Positions 1 through 11,279 of a DNA stretch of 64,000 nt are shown here, piece after piece (position 1 is the first letter of the stretch; every line of letters starts with the position of its first letter). This stretch comes from Takakia lepidozioides (Eukaryota; Streptophyta; Takakiopsida; Takakiales; Takakiaceae). The stretch spans positions 6,696,001 to 6,760,000 of the forward strand of contig CM060731.1 of assembly GCA_030704615.1 (NCBI GenBank). Direction: 5' to 3'. The notes under the pieces are model-generated. The model worked only from the letters and a program-made list of their open reading frames with translations, was not told the origin of the DNA and ran no database searches. The translations under genes and the position numbers were made by a program.

Positions 1-177
1 ATTCTGGATTAGACACCAGAATGAGATGAGAGCTCCTGTGAATGAGGGCCCAGTGGTGGCAGCTCACATGGTTAGGCCATGTGTTGTACCAGAAGTAAGT
101 ACAATGATAGTAACAAGAAGTAAAGCCAAACTAATACCTCCAGTAGAGGAAGAGATGATAATGAAGGTGGCAGTGAT

Positions 178-1125
178 ATGCCTGAAGATGATGAGGCTTG
201 GAGAGATGAGAAGGAACTGCACAAGGAAGTGGCAGATACCATAAGGGAAATGCAGAAGAGTACTGATATTCCTGTGGCAGATTCCTCTGATTCTGATGAA
301 GAAGAAGAAGAAGTGAGGAGTGATGAAAGGAAGAAAGAAGATGCAGACATGCAAAGTAATGAAGAGACTTTGGCTGAAGTAATATGCCAGACCAAAGCAG
401 AGATTACCATTGGACAGCTATTGGCTGTGGCACCTTATTGTAGGCACAGGCTGTATCAAGCAATCAATCGAATTGCCCAGGAGACAGGAAACACAGACCT
501 GAACAGCAAGGTGACCAGTTATAATGTGAAGCCGGAAGGGCGAGAAACAGTCATGGACTTTGATGATTCTATGCCAGTAATCCAATTGAGAATTGGAAGC
601 ACAGAACTAACTGATGTACTGATAGATGGAGGTTCTGGAGTAAATATCATGACAGACCAATTAAGGAAGAAGCTTGGTCTAAGTAACATGAAACCAGCCC
701 CATTTACAGTAACAATGGCAGATCAAAGAAGTGTACAGCCATTGGGATTAATAAGAGGAGTTAAGATACAGATACAGAAGATGATCTTTATGATCACAGT
801 AACTGTGTTGAAGATGGATGAAGTCATGGAGGCTTACTCCTTATTATTGGGACGTCCGTGGCTGAAACAGGCCAGGGTATTCCATGACTGGAATTCTCAG
901 TTACTAACCGTGCATAATGGGATACACGAGATACAAATTACCACAAAGAAATCTAGTAGATTACCTGCTACGAGAAGACCTCGAGGAGTCAGAGAGTATG
1001 ACTGGAGAGGAGGACTGGATGAGGAGCAGGAAGCTACCCTGTTTGCTGCACACCCAGAGTGGGAGCAGGTTGCAGAGATGCGGCTGGAAGGCCTAAGTTG
1101 TTTAAGGGTATCTGCTGTGGTGTAG
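178..1125 (+). pseudogene. gag tail and retropepsin-like aspartic protease of the Ty3/gypsy element
   Basis: The 315-codon reading frame has an acidic N-terminal third rich in Glu/Asp/Ser, then a retropepsin fold. The catalytic motif reads LIDGGSGVNIM (about residues 148-158), with the Asp kept and DGG in place of the usual DTG/DSG. It is followed by TMADQRSVQPLG and the flap/C-terminal LLLGRPWL. The protease would cut the Gag-Pol polyprotein in the virus-like particle. The frame stops at 1125 and continues shifted into pol. The chosen start is only the first ATG in this frame; the true polyprotein begins left of the window. Confidence 0.8.
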
Positions 1126-1132
1126 TGTCAGC

Positions 1133-2712
1133 AACACCAATTGAAGAGGAAACCAGCAGTTACCCATCACATTTCTATGAAGAAAAAGAAGGAGAAATGG
1201 AAATCCTAGAGGAACCAGCCACTGTGAGTTTACAGGATGAAGTGGTGACTGGTTGGACAATCACAGCTGATGAGCAAGTGAGGGAAGTGAATGTGGGAAC
1301 TAAAGAGGAACCGAGGATGGTGAAGGTAGGAGCTGATTTGGAGCCAGAATTCTTGAAGAAGCTAAGAGTTTGTTCATCAAATACAGAGATGTATTTGCTT
1401 GGAGCTATGAGGATCTAAAAGGGATACCACCTGAAATCTGTCAGCATAAGATTGAACTGGAACCAGGGTCAGTACCAATCAAGCAGGCAAGGTACAGAAT
1501 GAATCCCAACTACGCACAGAAGGTTGGAGAAGAGATCAAGAAGTTGGCTGAGGCTAAGTTTATATACCCAATAGAGTATACAACTTGGTTGTCACCCATT
1601 GTGATAGTTCCCAAGAAGAATGGTAAACTAAGAGTTTGTGTGAACTACAAGAAGCTGAATGCTTGTACAAAAGATCCTTTCCCTTTGCCATTCACAGAAG
1701 CAGTATTAGACACTGTGGCAGGCCATGAGATGTACTCATTCATGGATGGCTTCAGTGGTTATAATCAAGTGCAAGTGGCAGAAGAAGACCAAGGAAAAAC
1801 AGCTTTCATCACAGACTGGGGTGCTTATGCATACAAAGTCATGCCCTTTGGACTTTGTAATGCACCAGCAACCTTTCAGAGAGTGATAAGTGAATCTTTT
1901 CATGAGTATCTGGATGATTTCATGCAGGTGTTCTTGGATGATTTCAGTGTGTACAGCTCTAAGAATGAGCACTTGCATAAATTGGAGTTATGTTGGCCAG
2001 ATGCAGGATGAGGTCTGGGCCTGAATCCAGAGAAGTGTACTTTCTGTGTGAACTCAGGGGTGCTTCTGGGACACATTGTGTGTAAGAGGGGACTTTGTGG
2101 ATCCCAGGAAAACAGAGGCCATTAAAGCCTCTCCACCACCAGTGAATGTTAAGAGTCTAAGGAGATTCCTTGGACAAACCAGTTACAGAAGATTTGTCAG
2201 ACGGTATGCACAGATAGCAGCACCATTGAGCAAACTTCTGAAGAAAGATGCAGTGTTTGCATGGACACCTGAATGTCAACAGGCTTTTGAGGAACTTACA
2301 TTGTCAGTAACAACTACACCTGTGCTGATTAATCCTCACTGGCATATTTCATGTTCACTGTGATGCTTCTGGAGAAGCACTAGGAGCAGTGTTAGCCCAA
2401 ATGTTACAGGAAATATAGATTCACCTGTGTACTATGCTAGCGGTTGATGAACAATGCTGAAAGGAACTATAGCACAACGGAAAGAGAAGCATTGGCAATG
2501 ATCTATGCAGTGAAGAAATTCAGGCATTACCTATTGGGAAGAAAGTTTATGTTTATGTGGATCACCAGGCTCTGATATATCTGGTGAACAAACCTTTGAT
2601 AAGTGGAAGGATAGCGAGGTGGTTAATAATCTTGCACGAGTTTGAGTTCGAGGTTGTTTACAAGCCTGGACATCTTGTGGCGGATCACTTGTCACGACTA
2701 ACAACAGGAGAG
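1133..2712 (+). pseudogene. reverse transcriptase-RNase H of the Ty3/gypsy element, broken by frameshifts
   Basis: The RT palm and fingers lie in the open stretch 1370-2011: LSPIVIVPKKNGKLRVCVNY, then SFMDGFSGYNQV and MPFGLCNAPATFQR. The catalytic box reads VFLDDFSVYS (the F/YLDD motif, about 1930-1960). The connection continues after a frameshift: LNPEKCTFCV near 2020-2050, then RRFLGQTSYRRFVRRYAQIA from about 2157. RNase H follows with the HCDASGEALGAVLAQ motif near 2350-2400, [19 protein letters not shown] near 2480-2535 and VYKPGHLVADHLSRL near 2660-2700. At least three frame changes and internal stops are present, so this is a pseudogene. It once copied element RNA into DNA in the cytoplasm. 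Confidence 0.88.
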
Positions 2713-2782
2713 GCCGCCAGGAGTAGATGATCATTACCTGATGCGAGTTATTTGTAATGGAGGTGCAAGGAAGTGCAGATGA

Positions 2783-4009
2783 ATGGTTAGATTGGCAGTG
2801 GCCAATCAGATACTACCTTGCTCATGGTCAGTGCCCACCAAGTTATGGAAAGGAGCAGAGAAGAGAATTGCTATCAAGGCTCTACCTTACACTATGGTAG
2901 GGAGCAGAATGTATAAGCTAGGACCAGATGGAGTGCTGAAGCGATGCTACCACCATGAAGTAATAAAGTTTTGGAGGAAGTTCATAAAGGAGTGGCAGGA
3001 GGTCATTTTGGAGAAGAGACTACCAGCAGGAAAATACTACTGCAGGTTACTGGTGGCCTACTTTGTTCAAAGATGTACACAAGTATTGTCAGAGTTGTGA
3101 TGAATGTCAGAGGCTAGGACCTTTGCAGAGATCTGGGAAATTCTTTGCATCCTACAATGCCTACGGAACCATTTCAGAAATGGGGACTAGACTTTGTTGG
3201 ACCAATTAACCCACCAGCCAAGAATACACAGAACAGGTACATAATTACAGCCACTGATTATACTACGAAGTGGGTGGAAGCTAAAGCTTTGAGGGACAAC
3301 ACAGCCAAGTCCACAGCAAGGTTCTGTATGAGAACATACTTACACGATTTGGCTGTCCCTTGGAATTTATCAGTGATCAAGGAAGTCACTTCATTAATGA
3401 GACCATTGAATTGTTGACTAAAGAGTTCATGATTGTGCATAGGAAGAGTACAACATATTACCCACAGGGTAATGGGCAGGCAGAGGCTACCAAAAAAATA
3501 CTATGTACTATCTTGGCTAAGATAGTCAATGCAAACAGAACGGATTGGGATACAAAGCTGCTGACAGCTTTGTGGTCATACAGGACTTCATATAAAGTCA
3601 CCACTAAGTATACACCATTCCAATTAGTTTATGGTATGGAAGCTTACTTCCAGTGGAATTCCTGTTACCTACCATGAGAACGGAATGGGGAAAGAGAATG
3701 GAATTGCAAGATTCCATTAAGGTCAGGAAACATGAATTATACCATGTGGAAGAAGTACGTGCTGATGCAGCTGATAATATGACCAGAATTCAGATGAAGA
3801 GGAAGGAACAGTTTGATGAAGGCAAGTTAAAGACTTTTAAGACGGGAGATTTGGTTCTATGGTTGCAGAAGAAGGGAAAGATTAAAGCTTCTAAGCTTAA
3901 ATCACCATGGAAAGGACCTTATGTCATACAAAAGATGTATGATAACAACACCGCCATGTTACAAACCATTAACAAAGAGATGCTGGGAAGAGTCAATGCA
4001 ATAAGTTGA
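2783..4009 (+). pseudogene. integrase of the Ty3/gypsy element, frameshifted
   Basis: The N-terminal zinc finger is recognisable by its CxxC part ([14 protein letters not shown], near 3085-3125), with the His pair near 2950. The catalytic core starts at about 3145: [12 protein letters not shown] and [10 protein letters not shown] hold the first Asp, [15 protein letters not shown] the second Asp, and YYPQGNGQAEATKK the Glu. A GPY/F-type C-terminus, SPWKGPYVIQKMYDNN, lies near 3905-3955. No chromodomain is visible after it. The core is split into frames 3145-3417, 3360-3677 and 3653-4009, so it is not functional. Integrase joined the cDNA to the host chromosome. Confidence 0.87.
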
Positions 4010-4139
4010 AGGGGTACAGTGGTATCCATGACAAACCATTGCAGCATGATTTGCATGTTGAAACGCAAAGCAGTCACGGGCTGCGCCAGTTACCAACGGA
4101 GTATGGAGCACTTGTCGCTAGGCCGAGCATATATGACCA

Positions 4140-4325
4140 GGGCGGCAGAACAGCCAGCCTATCACAGCCCATCACCACAGCATATCACAGCCCAGCACGG
4201 CGCAACACAGCCTATCACGACCTACCACAGTGCAGCCTATCACAGCTTACCACAGTGTATCACAGCCTATCCATACCACAGTATGACACAGCCTCACAGC
4301 TTAACACAGCCTACTAGGGTTACAC
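4140..4325 (+). repeat. CACAGC-rich degenerate microsatellite after pol
   Basis: About 185 bp made of irregular TATCACAGCC, CACAGCAT and CACAGTG units. The same unit type recurs inside the 3' LTR (6370-6515). The reading frames through it (QPITT, SQLTTVYHSL) are by-products of the repeat. Confidence 0.75.
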
Positions 4326-4806
4326 AATCCATAGAATCAGTGACAGGTGGACGCAGGATAACTTCAGGAAATGGCCGGCGGAAAGAAAGGACGGAAGCCA
4401 GTTTACAAAGGACACGTGGAAGTCAAGGCGCCACACACAGCTGAGAAGGAAGTGCAAGAACGGATGTCATCAAGAAAGGGGACAAGAATGGCCGTCAAAA
4501 TACCTAATCAGTGCGTCAAATTGGATGAATGGCGGGCCCATTAATGAATACAGAAAAAGGGCAACAGAACAAACGGCAAGTACAGAAAAAACGAAATTCT
4601 TGTCACATGTGTTATCCTAGTGGACAGTCCAGCAGGGAAAGTCCACTAAAGAAAATTAAATCTAAAATCCAGTCACAGCGGTTACAGCCAATAGAAAGCC
4701 AGAGAAGGATCAAGAAATTGGAGGGAAATTAAGCGCAAGAGTCGGCGTCGTTCTGAGTAACGGGCGTCTCGACGGGACAAACCATCAATGCTATAGCTTT
4801 GAAGCT

Positions 4807-6214
4807 ATGGAGGAACTAACAGACTATACGCTCGCAATATTACTTACGCAGTGGCATAGGGACGAAACAACAGAGCGGATCTTTTCTCTTGAGCGATGCT
4901 TGCAAGCCCCGCAGGCTTACAAGAAATTACCCATAGCTTTTTGTGGCAACCATACGTTTATGCTTTGTGCACTACAGGCATTTCTTCAGTTGTTACAGCC
5001 AAAACATTTCTGTGGGTCTAGAATGAAGAGAGTGAGGAAATCCAGCAGAAACAAACGATTGCTACCCCACAGGCGATACAGATACTGAAGGAGCTGAGAT
5101 TGCAAGGATTGCAAAGCAAAGATTGGACATTGCACCATAGACAGTACATGTTACAATTCTTGCAGAACTTTGAGCCAAGGACAGGAGCAACAACGGTGAA
5201 GGGAGTTGAATTAGTAATTACTCCCCTATACCTCCAGCAATTGTTTCGATTGCCAGCAGGCCAGGTGCATGTGGAGGAGCACAGGGCAAGACTGCAAATA
5301 GGGGACTTATTCCAAGAAGGGAGTTTCTTTAAAACTCAGGGTTATGCTTGTACCAAGGCCGTGTACCCAGGGCTAAAGGAGGTAGGCCAGGTATTGAACG
5401 TTCTGTTTGCCATGAAACAGAACCAACAGTATTTGAGCAGATCCTTCACAGAGGAAATACTCAAAGCCCTGAGAGGAGAAGAGGTAGAATGGGCGGACAT
5501 AATGTACAACGCACTGGTAGAGGAGATGAAAAGATTACAGGGTACTGCCGCAAAGTCTCCTATCATAGTGTCTGGCCCAATCATTGCTCAAATAATTCTT
5601 GATTCTGGCATACTTGATGCGCGAGAAAGAAAGAAAGGGATGGAGTGTTTGAGCCAGAAACCACTGCAATGGAAGAGCAAGGCTCTTCACACAGTGAGGG
5701 TGGACTGGCAGGGCAACCCGAGAATAAGAGACAGAGGCGGGGAAAGACTGTAGTGGCGGATCCACTGGCTTCACGGAATCCGCATGATAATGTTTCCCAA
5801 GTTTTTGTGCAGGAAGGGGCACAGCAGCACAGAGAACTGCTATTACTGGAAGCAGGACCTTCAGAGAAAGAAGAGGAAGTTACTTCAGTATCACAGCCAT
5901 CACAGCCAGAGGATCGGCTTGTCACAAGGTTACCACAAGTTGTCCATGCAGTTCAACCAGAAATAATTGATTTAGAAAAAGAAGGGTTAGATATTCCCAC
6001 TACAGAACAGGTGGTGGCAGAAATAGAGAAGGGGGACCTTCTCTATGAATATTCTGGTATGGTCAAGGACACAATGATTCTCACATATCCAGGTAGTGTT
6101 CAATCATCTCCGTCAACCAGTGACAGACCTCGGGCTCCTACACACAGTCCGCCACGAAACTCTCAACGTCAGAAAGGTGCTCGCTCACAAAGGATTGTTA
6201 ATCCCAATCAGTAA
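4807..6214 (+). pseudogene. post-pol sense ORF of the Ty3/gypsy element (Athila/Tat-like extra ORF)
   Basis: Between integrase and the polypurine tract lies a reading frame in three overlapping pieces (4807-5088, 5100-5753, 5645-6214), joined by two single-base frame changes. Together they would encode about 460 residues. The middle has a folded-looking region (LYLQQLFRLPAGQ ... MYNALVEEMKRLQG ... VSGPIIAQIILDSGI). This resembles in layout the putative plant transposon protein found in Athila-type elements; that resemblance is my inference. The C-terminal 180 residues are polar and low in complexity (Glu, Ser, Pro, Gln) with a basic patch ENKRQRRGK. No signal peptide or membrane helix is seen, so an envelope role is not supported. 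Confidence 0.5.
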
Positions 6215-6235
6215 ACCGTGAGGACACGGCTTTTT

Positions 6236-6249
6236 GAGAGGGGAAGGGG
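6236..6249 (+). promoter_or_regulatory. polypurine tract
   Basis: GAGAGGGGAAGGGG lies three bases before the LTR start. It is the expected primer for plus-strand DNA synthesis in LTR elements, and its position fixes the LTR 5' border. Confidence 0.85.
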
Positions 6250-6252
6250 TAA

Positions 6253-7047
6253 TGTTAGAGGACTGTCTGGGACTTAGACACTTATACGGGATCTGTGGGG
6301 TACCCTTAATTTTTGCACAGACTGAGACCAACAGGAGCCTTAGGGGTGACAGCAGCGCACTTTAGGGGGGGGGGTGACACAGCCGACACAGCCGACACAG
6401 CCAGACACAGTCAACACAGTTCGTCACAACCGACACAGCCCATCACAGCCAACACAGCCCGTCACAGCCCGTCACAGTTTCACACTGCCAGTCACAGCTT
6501 GACACAGCTGTCACGACCATAGGGAACGGATAGCCGGACAGGGAACGACTGTGGGGAACAACACCTGCGAATGGAACATGTTAGTTCACGGACGACGGTT
6601 AGTGAGGGAAACGGTTAGAACAACGGGTAGGAAGATAAAGCGGGAAGCAAGGACTGACTGAAAGGGGGATCATTTTTTGGAGCACTTCAGGGGGGGGGAA
6701 TCACTACTGGAAGGAGTGGGAAGGAGCACTTCTTGGAGAGACTTCGGACATCACTGGGGGAAAGGAGGAGAGAGTGTATCTCTGAGCAGAAAGATGGAGA
6801 GCACGGAGTAGGAGGAGGATCTGTTGATGCTTAATGAATGCAGGCAGTAGAATTGTAATGTAGAGCAGATTAGAGACTCCATGGCTTCAGCCTGATACTT
6901 GATAGATATTAATACACACACCTCATACTCACACTGTGTAGAGAGATCTGAGTGAAGCTGTGGAATGAATTGATGAGTTGATGGAATCCGATAAATTGAT
7001 GAAGCAAACTGATACTTAATTACCAGCAGTAAGGTAACTAGCTAACA
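6253..7047 (+). repeat. 3' LTR (795 bp)
   Basis: It begins TGTTAG directly after the polypurine tract and ends CTAACA, a perfect 6-bp inverted repeat holding the canonical TG...CA ends. It contains a CACAGCC-type microsatellite (6370-6515) and G runs at 6367 and 6690. The partner LTR is outside the window, so divergence and age cannot be read. Confidence 0.85.
6370..6515 (+). repeat. CACAGCC-type microsatellite inside the LTR
   Basis: Irregular GACACAGCC, AACACAGCC and GTCACAGCC units, the same family as at 4140-4325 in the interior of this element. Confidence 0.7.
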
Positions 7048-7252
7048 TGAATGCGGGAAGGAAAACAAATAGGAAACACCCCCATGATACACTAGCTGTA
7101 GGTCATGACTGATTGTTCTAAGCGGGGCTGAGTACTTAGAGATTTCCAACTCTTCTATCTTGGAGTTTCCGCCTCGGATAGCGAAGGGATGGGTGAGTAA
7201 AAGCCGCGCGACAGTGACCTGTGAAAGTCTAGGGTTGACTGCCCCGTTTCAG

Positions 7253-8472
7253 GGCTCTTGCTTTGGACATGCAATGTCCAAAGCTTGTCAGTATGCTACA
7301 GATGACGATAAATTTTGTCGAGGCATGTCATTTATTTCGATAAAGCGAGCACAAGCGGAGATTCAAAAATGCATTACTTGGCCAAAGAAATCTGGTAAAG
7401 GTCGTAGAGAATGGCAGAAGGCTTGTGAAGACTCAGGGATCAGACCGCGCAAATTAAATACTCATGTGAAGACAAGGTAGTACACTCAACTAGCATCTCA
7501 TTATTTGTACTATATATTTGGTATTTTCTATTTTTTGTTAAAGTGCATCATGGAACACTACAATGAGATTTTTTCTTTCCTATTGGAGTGTATTCTGTGC
7601 ATTTTTTGTCTAGCAAATGTTTCAGTTGTGCAATGGAGAGGTGTACTATTGAAGTTGCGGGATCGCGCATCTCTGGGACAGGTTTGCGAGCAGGGTGATA
7701 TTGTTTGAGGAAGCTTTGAGATTCCGCTCAGCTATCAATATTTGCTATGAGAGACAGTCCTTTGCACTTCAAGCCCGGGTACCTTCAGCAAAAACATGGG
7801 CTATGGCCCAAGAGATTGTAAATGCCCTCTCACCCGTTGTCACAAACTGTGTGTTGAACCAATCCCGAGGGCACTGGCTACTCACAGATGCCGTGAATTC
7901 CACGGTGACTTAAAGTTCAGAGAGGCTGTTTTGAGTGCAACTAATTATAGCACCGTCTCACAAGACTTGGATGGCGAGCTAGCAGACCTTGGAGTGTACA
8001 TGAAGAAAGAAGTCATGATGGTATTGTCACCATTCTTGAGTTTCATGCAATTTTATGATCACAGGAAGGCTCACAATATGCTAGCTCTTGCGGTGGACCC
8101 GAGATTTAAAGGACTTGGGCTGGTTACAGCTTATGTTGGCCGGGACATTGCTTTGAAGGTTGTAGAAGAATATGACAGGAAGTCTTTGATGCCTTTGCTA
8201 TTGAATTGTGCAAGGCAACTATCTTCACCTGATGCAGATGCAACCACTCCTGAATTGTGCAAGCAAACAACCTTGATCTTTTTTAGACTACCCCAAGTTG
8301 TTCAGAAACTAGAGAAGAGCATTTGAAGAGAGAACTCTATCTTTTTCGTCGTTTTCCAGTTGACGTTGAGAAGATGACATGTCCGTTGTTGTGGTGGCAA
8401 ACACATGAGGCCATGTTTCCTTCAGTATGGCTTCTTGCTCGGCAGATTCTAAAGTTGCAAGCGAAGAAATAA
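7253..8472 (+). pseudogene. hAT-family transposase, C-terminal half, frameshifted
   Basis: Three joined pieces match a hAT transposase. First, 7253-7476 opens after a TTTCAG acceptor and reads GSCFGHAMSKACQYA ... KSGKGRREWQKACEDSG. A clean GT-AG intron, 7477-7681, restores the conserved join KTRFASRVILFEEAL. The frame then changes near 7905 and continues to 8326 with LALAVDPRFKGLGLV. After another frame change it ends in the hAT dimerisation block CPLLWWQTHE and FPSVWLLARQIL, with a stop at 8470-8472. The enzyme would cut and paste DNA in the nucleus and dimerise through this block. The N-terminus (BED finger) is missing to the left, where the LTR element sits. The two frameshifts make it inactive. 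Confidence 0.85.
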
Positions 8473-8499
8473 TCATTTGCCCCCCGAACGACTCGTTAA

Positions 8500-8690
8500 A
8501 CCTTTCAACCAATTTTCAATCATGAATCATTTAATAGGGGAACTATTGGTTCACCTTTTAGATTGACCTCATACTTGTCCGGTAACTTAAAGAGGGCATG
8601 TACAACACACTCCCAAAGTTTCAAATCAATCTAAAATCATTTGGCAGAGGAACGATTGGTTCACCCATTGACCTGATGTACACTGTCACT
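8500..8690 (-). repeat. ~117-bp repeat family, inverted relative to 11280-11640
   Basis: On the minus strand this reads TTGAAACTTTG, then TGTACATGCCCTCTTTAA, GGACAAGTATGAGGTCAA and GGTGAACCAAT. The same order of blocks occurs on the plus strand three times in 11280-11640. Here about one and a half units are present, right behind the hAT remnant. Confidence 0.75.
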
Positions 8691-9487
8691 CTTCAAGATT
8701 CGTGGGTGTGGTGCTTGATTATCCCATATGATGGACCCAGGTGCCATGGCCAAGTAACAAACCATTAAAACATTATGGTACGAGACAAACACAATGAAAA
8801 ACAACATTTATTCAAACATGATGTACAGTCAGAGGTCTACAAGTTTCTATCCATCCTCCAACAATTTTTGGGCTCAGGCCAATTGAATAGCCCCGTCATG
8901 AAACGCTTCACAACATTTTCTAGTTTGTACCGCAACTCTATTGTGTCTACACACAAGTTTTCCAGAGCGGAAGCAAAACAGGTTCCAGTAGACATATCGT
9001 TGAACAGGCTTGCATCGAACGTGTTACCCCCATTTATTGCCTGGGCTATCTTCCCAATTGTAAAGGTCTCTGATGGCACGGTTAGGGGGGGCCTACGAGG
9101 TGTGCCATCTGACTGGTTGTTGACTACATTATGAACAATTGCAATTTCAGGTGCAATCCACCATCTATGCGAGAGTCTTATCATTGTCTCTGCTCTCGAA
9201 AATGTACAACGTGGTTTTTGGGTCATCCGTTGTGGAGGCCATCCCCCAATCGCATACCCTGATGTACACATCTTCAAACCCTTGTAGAAAATGCAACAAG
9301 ATGTTGTCGGGGGACATGTCGTTGTGCAAGAGGTGGTGATTACGCCTCCAGGCTCATGATCTAGCATTCCCCGAAGTCCAACACTGTTCAGAATTGTTCC
9401 CACACTGTATCAGAACTTTTGCTTGCAAAAAAACTAAATAATATTGAATACCAAGTGCATCAGTACACTACATTGATTTGTGTTCAA
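8691..9487. other. no recognisable gene; one unassigned minus-strand frame
   Basis: The longest frame is on the minus strand (9403-8837, 188 codons). It has a Cys/Thr-rich start and no motif I recognise. It has no clear splice or start context and may be a chance frame inside transposon DNA. Nothing else is seen here. Confidence 0.4.
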
Positions 9488-10160
9488 CTTCATGCACTCT
9501 TTATAGAGAGTTCTGCAATAGTGAGCGAAAAGAACACATTTTTTTTGGGGCATTTTTTATTAGTCCAAATTTTGGCGGGGGAGTAGTGGTGGGATGCTGC
9601 AAGCCGCAGAACAAAATTGAGCCAAAAACAAAATCGATACGTGCTAGAAACCCCCAATGAAAGGCAGTGCAAACCTATTATTGGATAACGTTTAGAATTC
9701 ATTACATTATGAAAGGCAGTGCAAACCTATTTATTGGATTAAAATTAATTTTAAATTCAATTACATTATGGGAATGGCTTGTCGATGGGGAGGCAAATGA
9801 TTCATTCATCTGTTGTGTCTCCGCACATGTGTTGCACACATGTTCAAGCACATGCGGGCAAAAGAGCGGCTTCAACCACATCCGTTCAATGGGTGCAATA
9901 GCCGTGCACGCATTGCAAGATTTTTTTTTCGCAATGAACAAAAACCAGATGACAACTGAACGCCTCATTGGCCCATTGAACGAATTTCGATTGATCTCAT
10001 ATTACACTGGGACCTATCAGAGGATACATTGAATACACTGGCCAAGTCTCAAAGCGAACAAAAATCATTTGGATGGGCAACCATCCGTTGGCCCATTGAA
10101 CAAATTTCGATTGATCTCATATTACTTTGGGGCCTCTTCCATGCACATTGAGCATACTGG
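9488..10160. repeat. direct duplication, copy A
   Basis: This block and 10553-11195 are near-identical over about 650 bp. They share CATGCAC..TTTATAGAGAGTT, GGCGGGGGAGTAGTGGTGGG, GAGCCAAAAACAAAATCGAT, and the stretch around CACATGTTCAAGCACATGCG. Copy A starts near 9488 and merges into the 120-bp tandem repeats at 9970. No coding capacity is evident. Confidence 0.85.
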
Positions 10161-10445
10161 CCAAGTCTCGAAGCGAACCAAAATCATCTCGATGGCCAAC
10201 CATCCGTTGAGCCATCGAATGAATTTCGATTGATTCGATATTAGTCCGAGACCTATGAGAGGGTGTCTCGAACGTACTGGCAAAGTTTGGAAGCAAACAA
10301 AAATGATTTGGATGGGCAACCATCCATTCGTCCGTTGAATGTATTCTGCTGGATCTGCTATTGCTTTGGGACCTGTTGGACTGTGTTTCACGTGCTGACG
10401 ATTTTTTTTTCATTCCGTTTTTGAATGGGGCGTGTAATGTAGCCA
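9970..10445. repeat. 120-bp tandem repeat, four units
   Basis: Units start at about 9970, 10090, 10209 and 10330. Each carries GAATTTCGATTGAT, GGCCAAGTCTC (or a variant), AAGCGAAC and GATGGGCAACCATCCGTT (or a variant). The units diverge towards the right. Confidence 0.85.
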
Positions 10446-10552
10446 TATGCAACGTGCGTGCCAAATTTGGAAGCGAACATAATTCATTTGGACCCAAAAC
10501 CACAGTTTCTTCCCTGTTTTGCACTCCAAACTTGATTTGTATTCAACTTCAT

Positions 10553-11195
10553 GCACTTTTTAATAGAGAGTTATGCAATAGTGAGCGAAGAGAACATTTT
10601 TTTTTTTTGGGGTATTTTTGATTGGTCCAAATTTTGGCGGGGGAGTAGTGGTGGGATGCTGCAAGCCGCAGAACAAAATTGAGCCAAAAACAAAATCGAT
10701 ACGTGTCAGAAATCCCCAATGAAAGGCAGTGCAAACCTATTTATTGGCTTAAAATTAAATTAGATTCAATTACATTATGGAATGGCTTGGTGTCGATGGG
10801 GAGGCAAATGATTCATTCGTCTGTTGTGTCTCCGCACATGTGTCGCACACATGTTCAAGCACATGCGGGCAAAAGAGGGGCTTCAACCACATCCGTTCAA
10901 TGGGTGCAATAGCCGTGCACGCATTGCAAGATTTCTTTTTCGCAATGAACAAAAACCAGATGACAACTGAACGCCTCATTGGCCCATTGAACGAATTTCG
11001 ATTGATCTCATATTACACTGGGACCTATCAGAGGGTACATTGAACACACTGGCCAAGTCTCAAAGCGAACGAAAATCATTTGGATGGGCAACCATCCGTT
11101 GGCCCATTGAACGAATTTCGATTGATCTCATATTACTTTGGGGCCTCTTCCATGGCACATTGAGCATACTGGCCAAGTCTCAAAGCGAACCAAAA
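10553..11195. repeat. direct duplication, copy B
   Basis: Second copy of the 9488-10160 block in the same orientation. It includes two 120-bp units (10981 and 11101). About 390 bp of diverged repeat lie between the copies. Confidence 0.85.
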
Positions 11196-11279
11196 TCATT
11201 TGGAGGCAAATGATTTATTCGTCTGTTCATTTATTTGTGATTAATCGTTAATGGTGAAAAGGATAAACCAAAGGTTCAT

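Larger units (their letters stand above)
1..7047 (+). mobile_element. Ty3/gypsy LTR retrotransposon, decayed, 5' end outside window
   Basis: Domains occur in the order retropepsin, reverse transcriptase, RNase H, integrase zinc finger, integrase core and GPY-like C-terminus, which is the Ty3/gypsy order. They are followed by a sense-strand ORF, a polypurine tract and a 3' LTR. The 5' LTR and most of gag lie left of base 1. Several frameshifts and stops (near 1125, 1370, 2010, 2360-2600, 3100, 3360, 3660) break pol, so the copy cannot make its own enzymes. The base just after the LTR (7048) opens into a hAT transposase remnant, so this element probably inserted into or beside a hAT copy. The 5-bp target duplication cannot be checked because the left end is missing. 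Confidence 0.9.

Noticed and set aside
4807-6214. retroviral-type envelope gene
   Set aside because: No signal peptide, no transmembrane helix and no fusion-type motif is visible.
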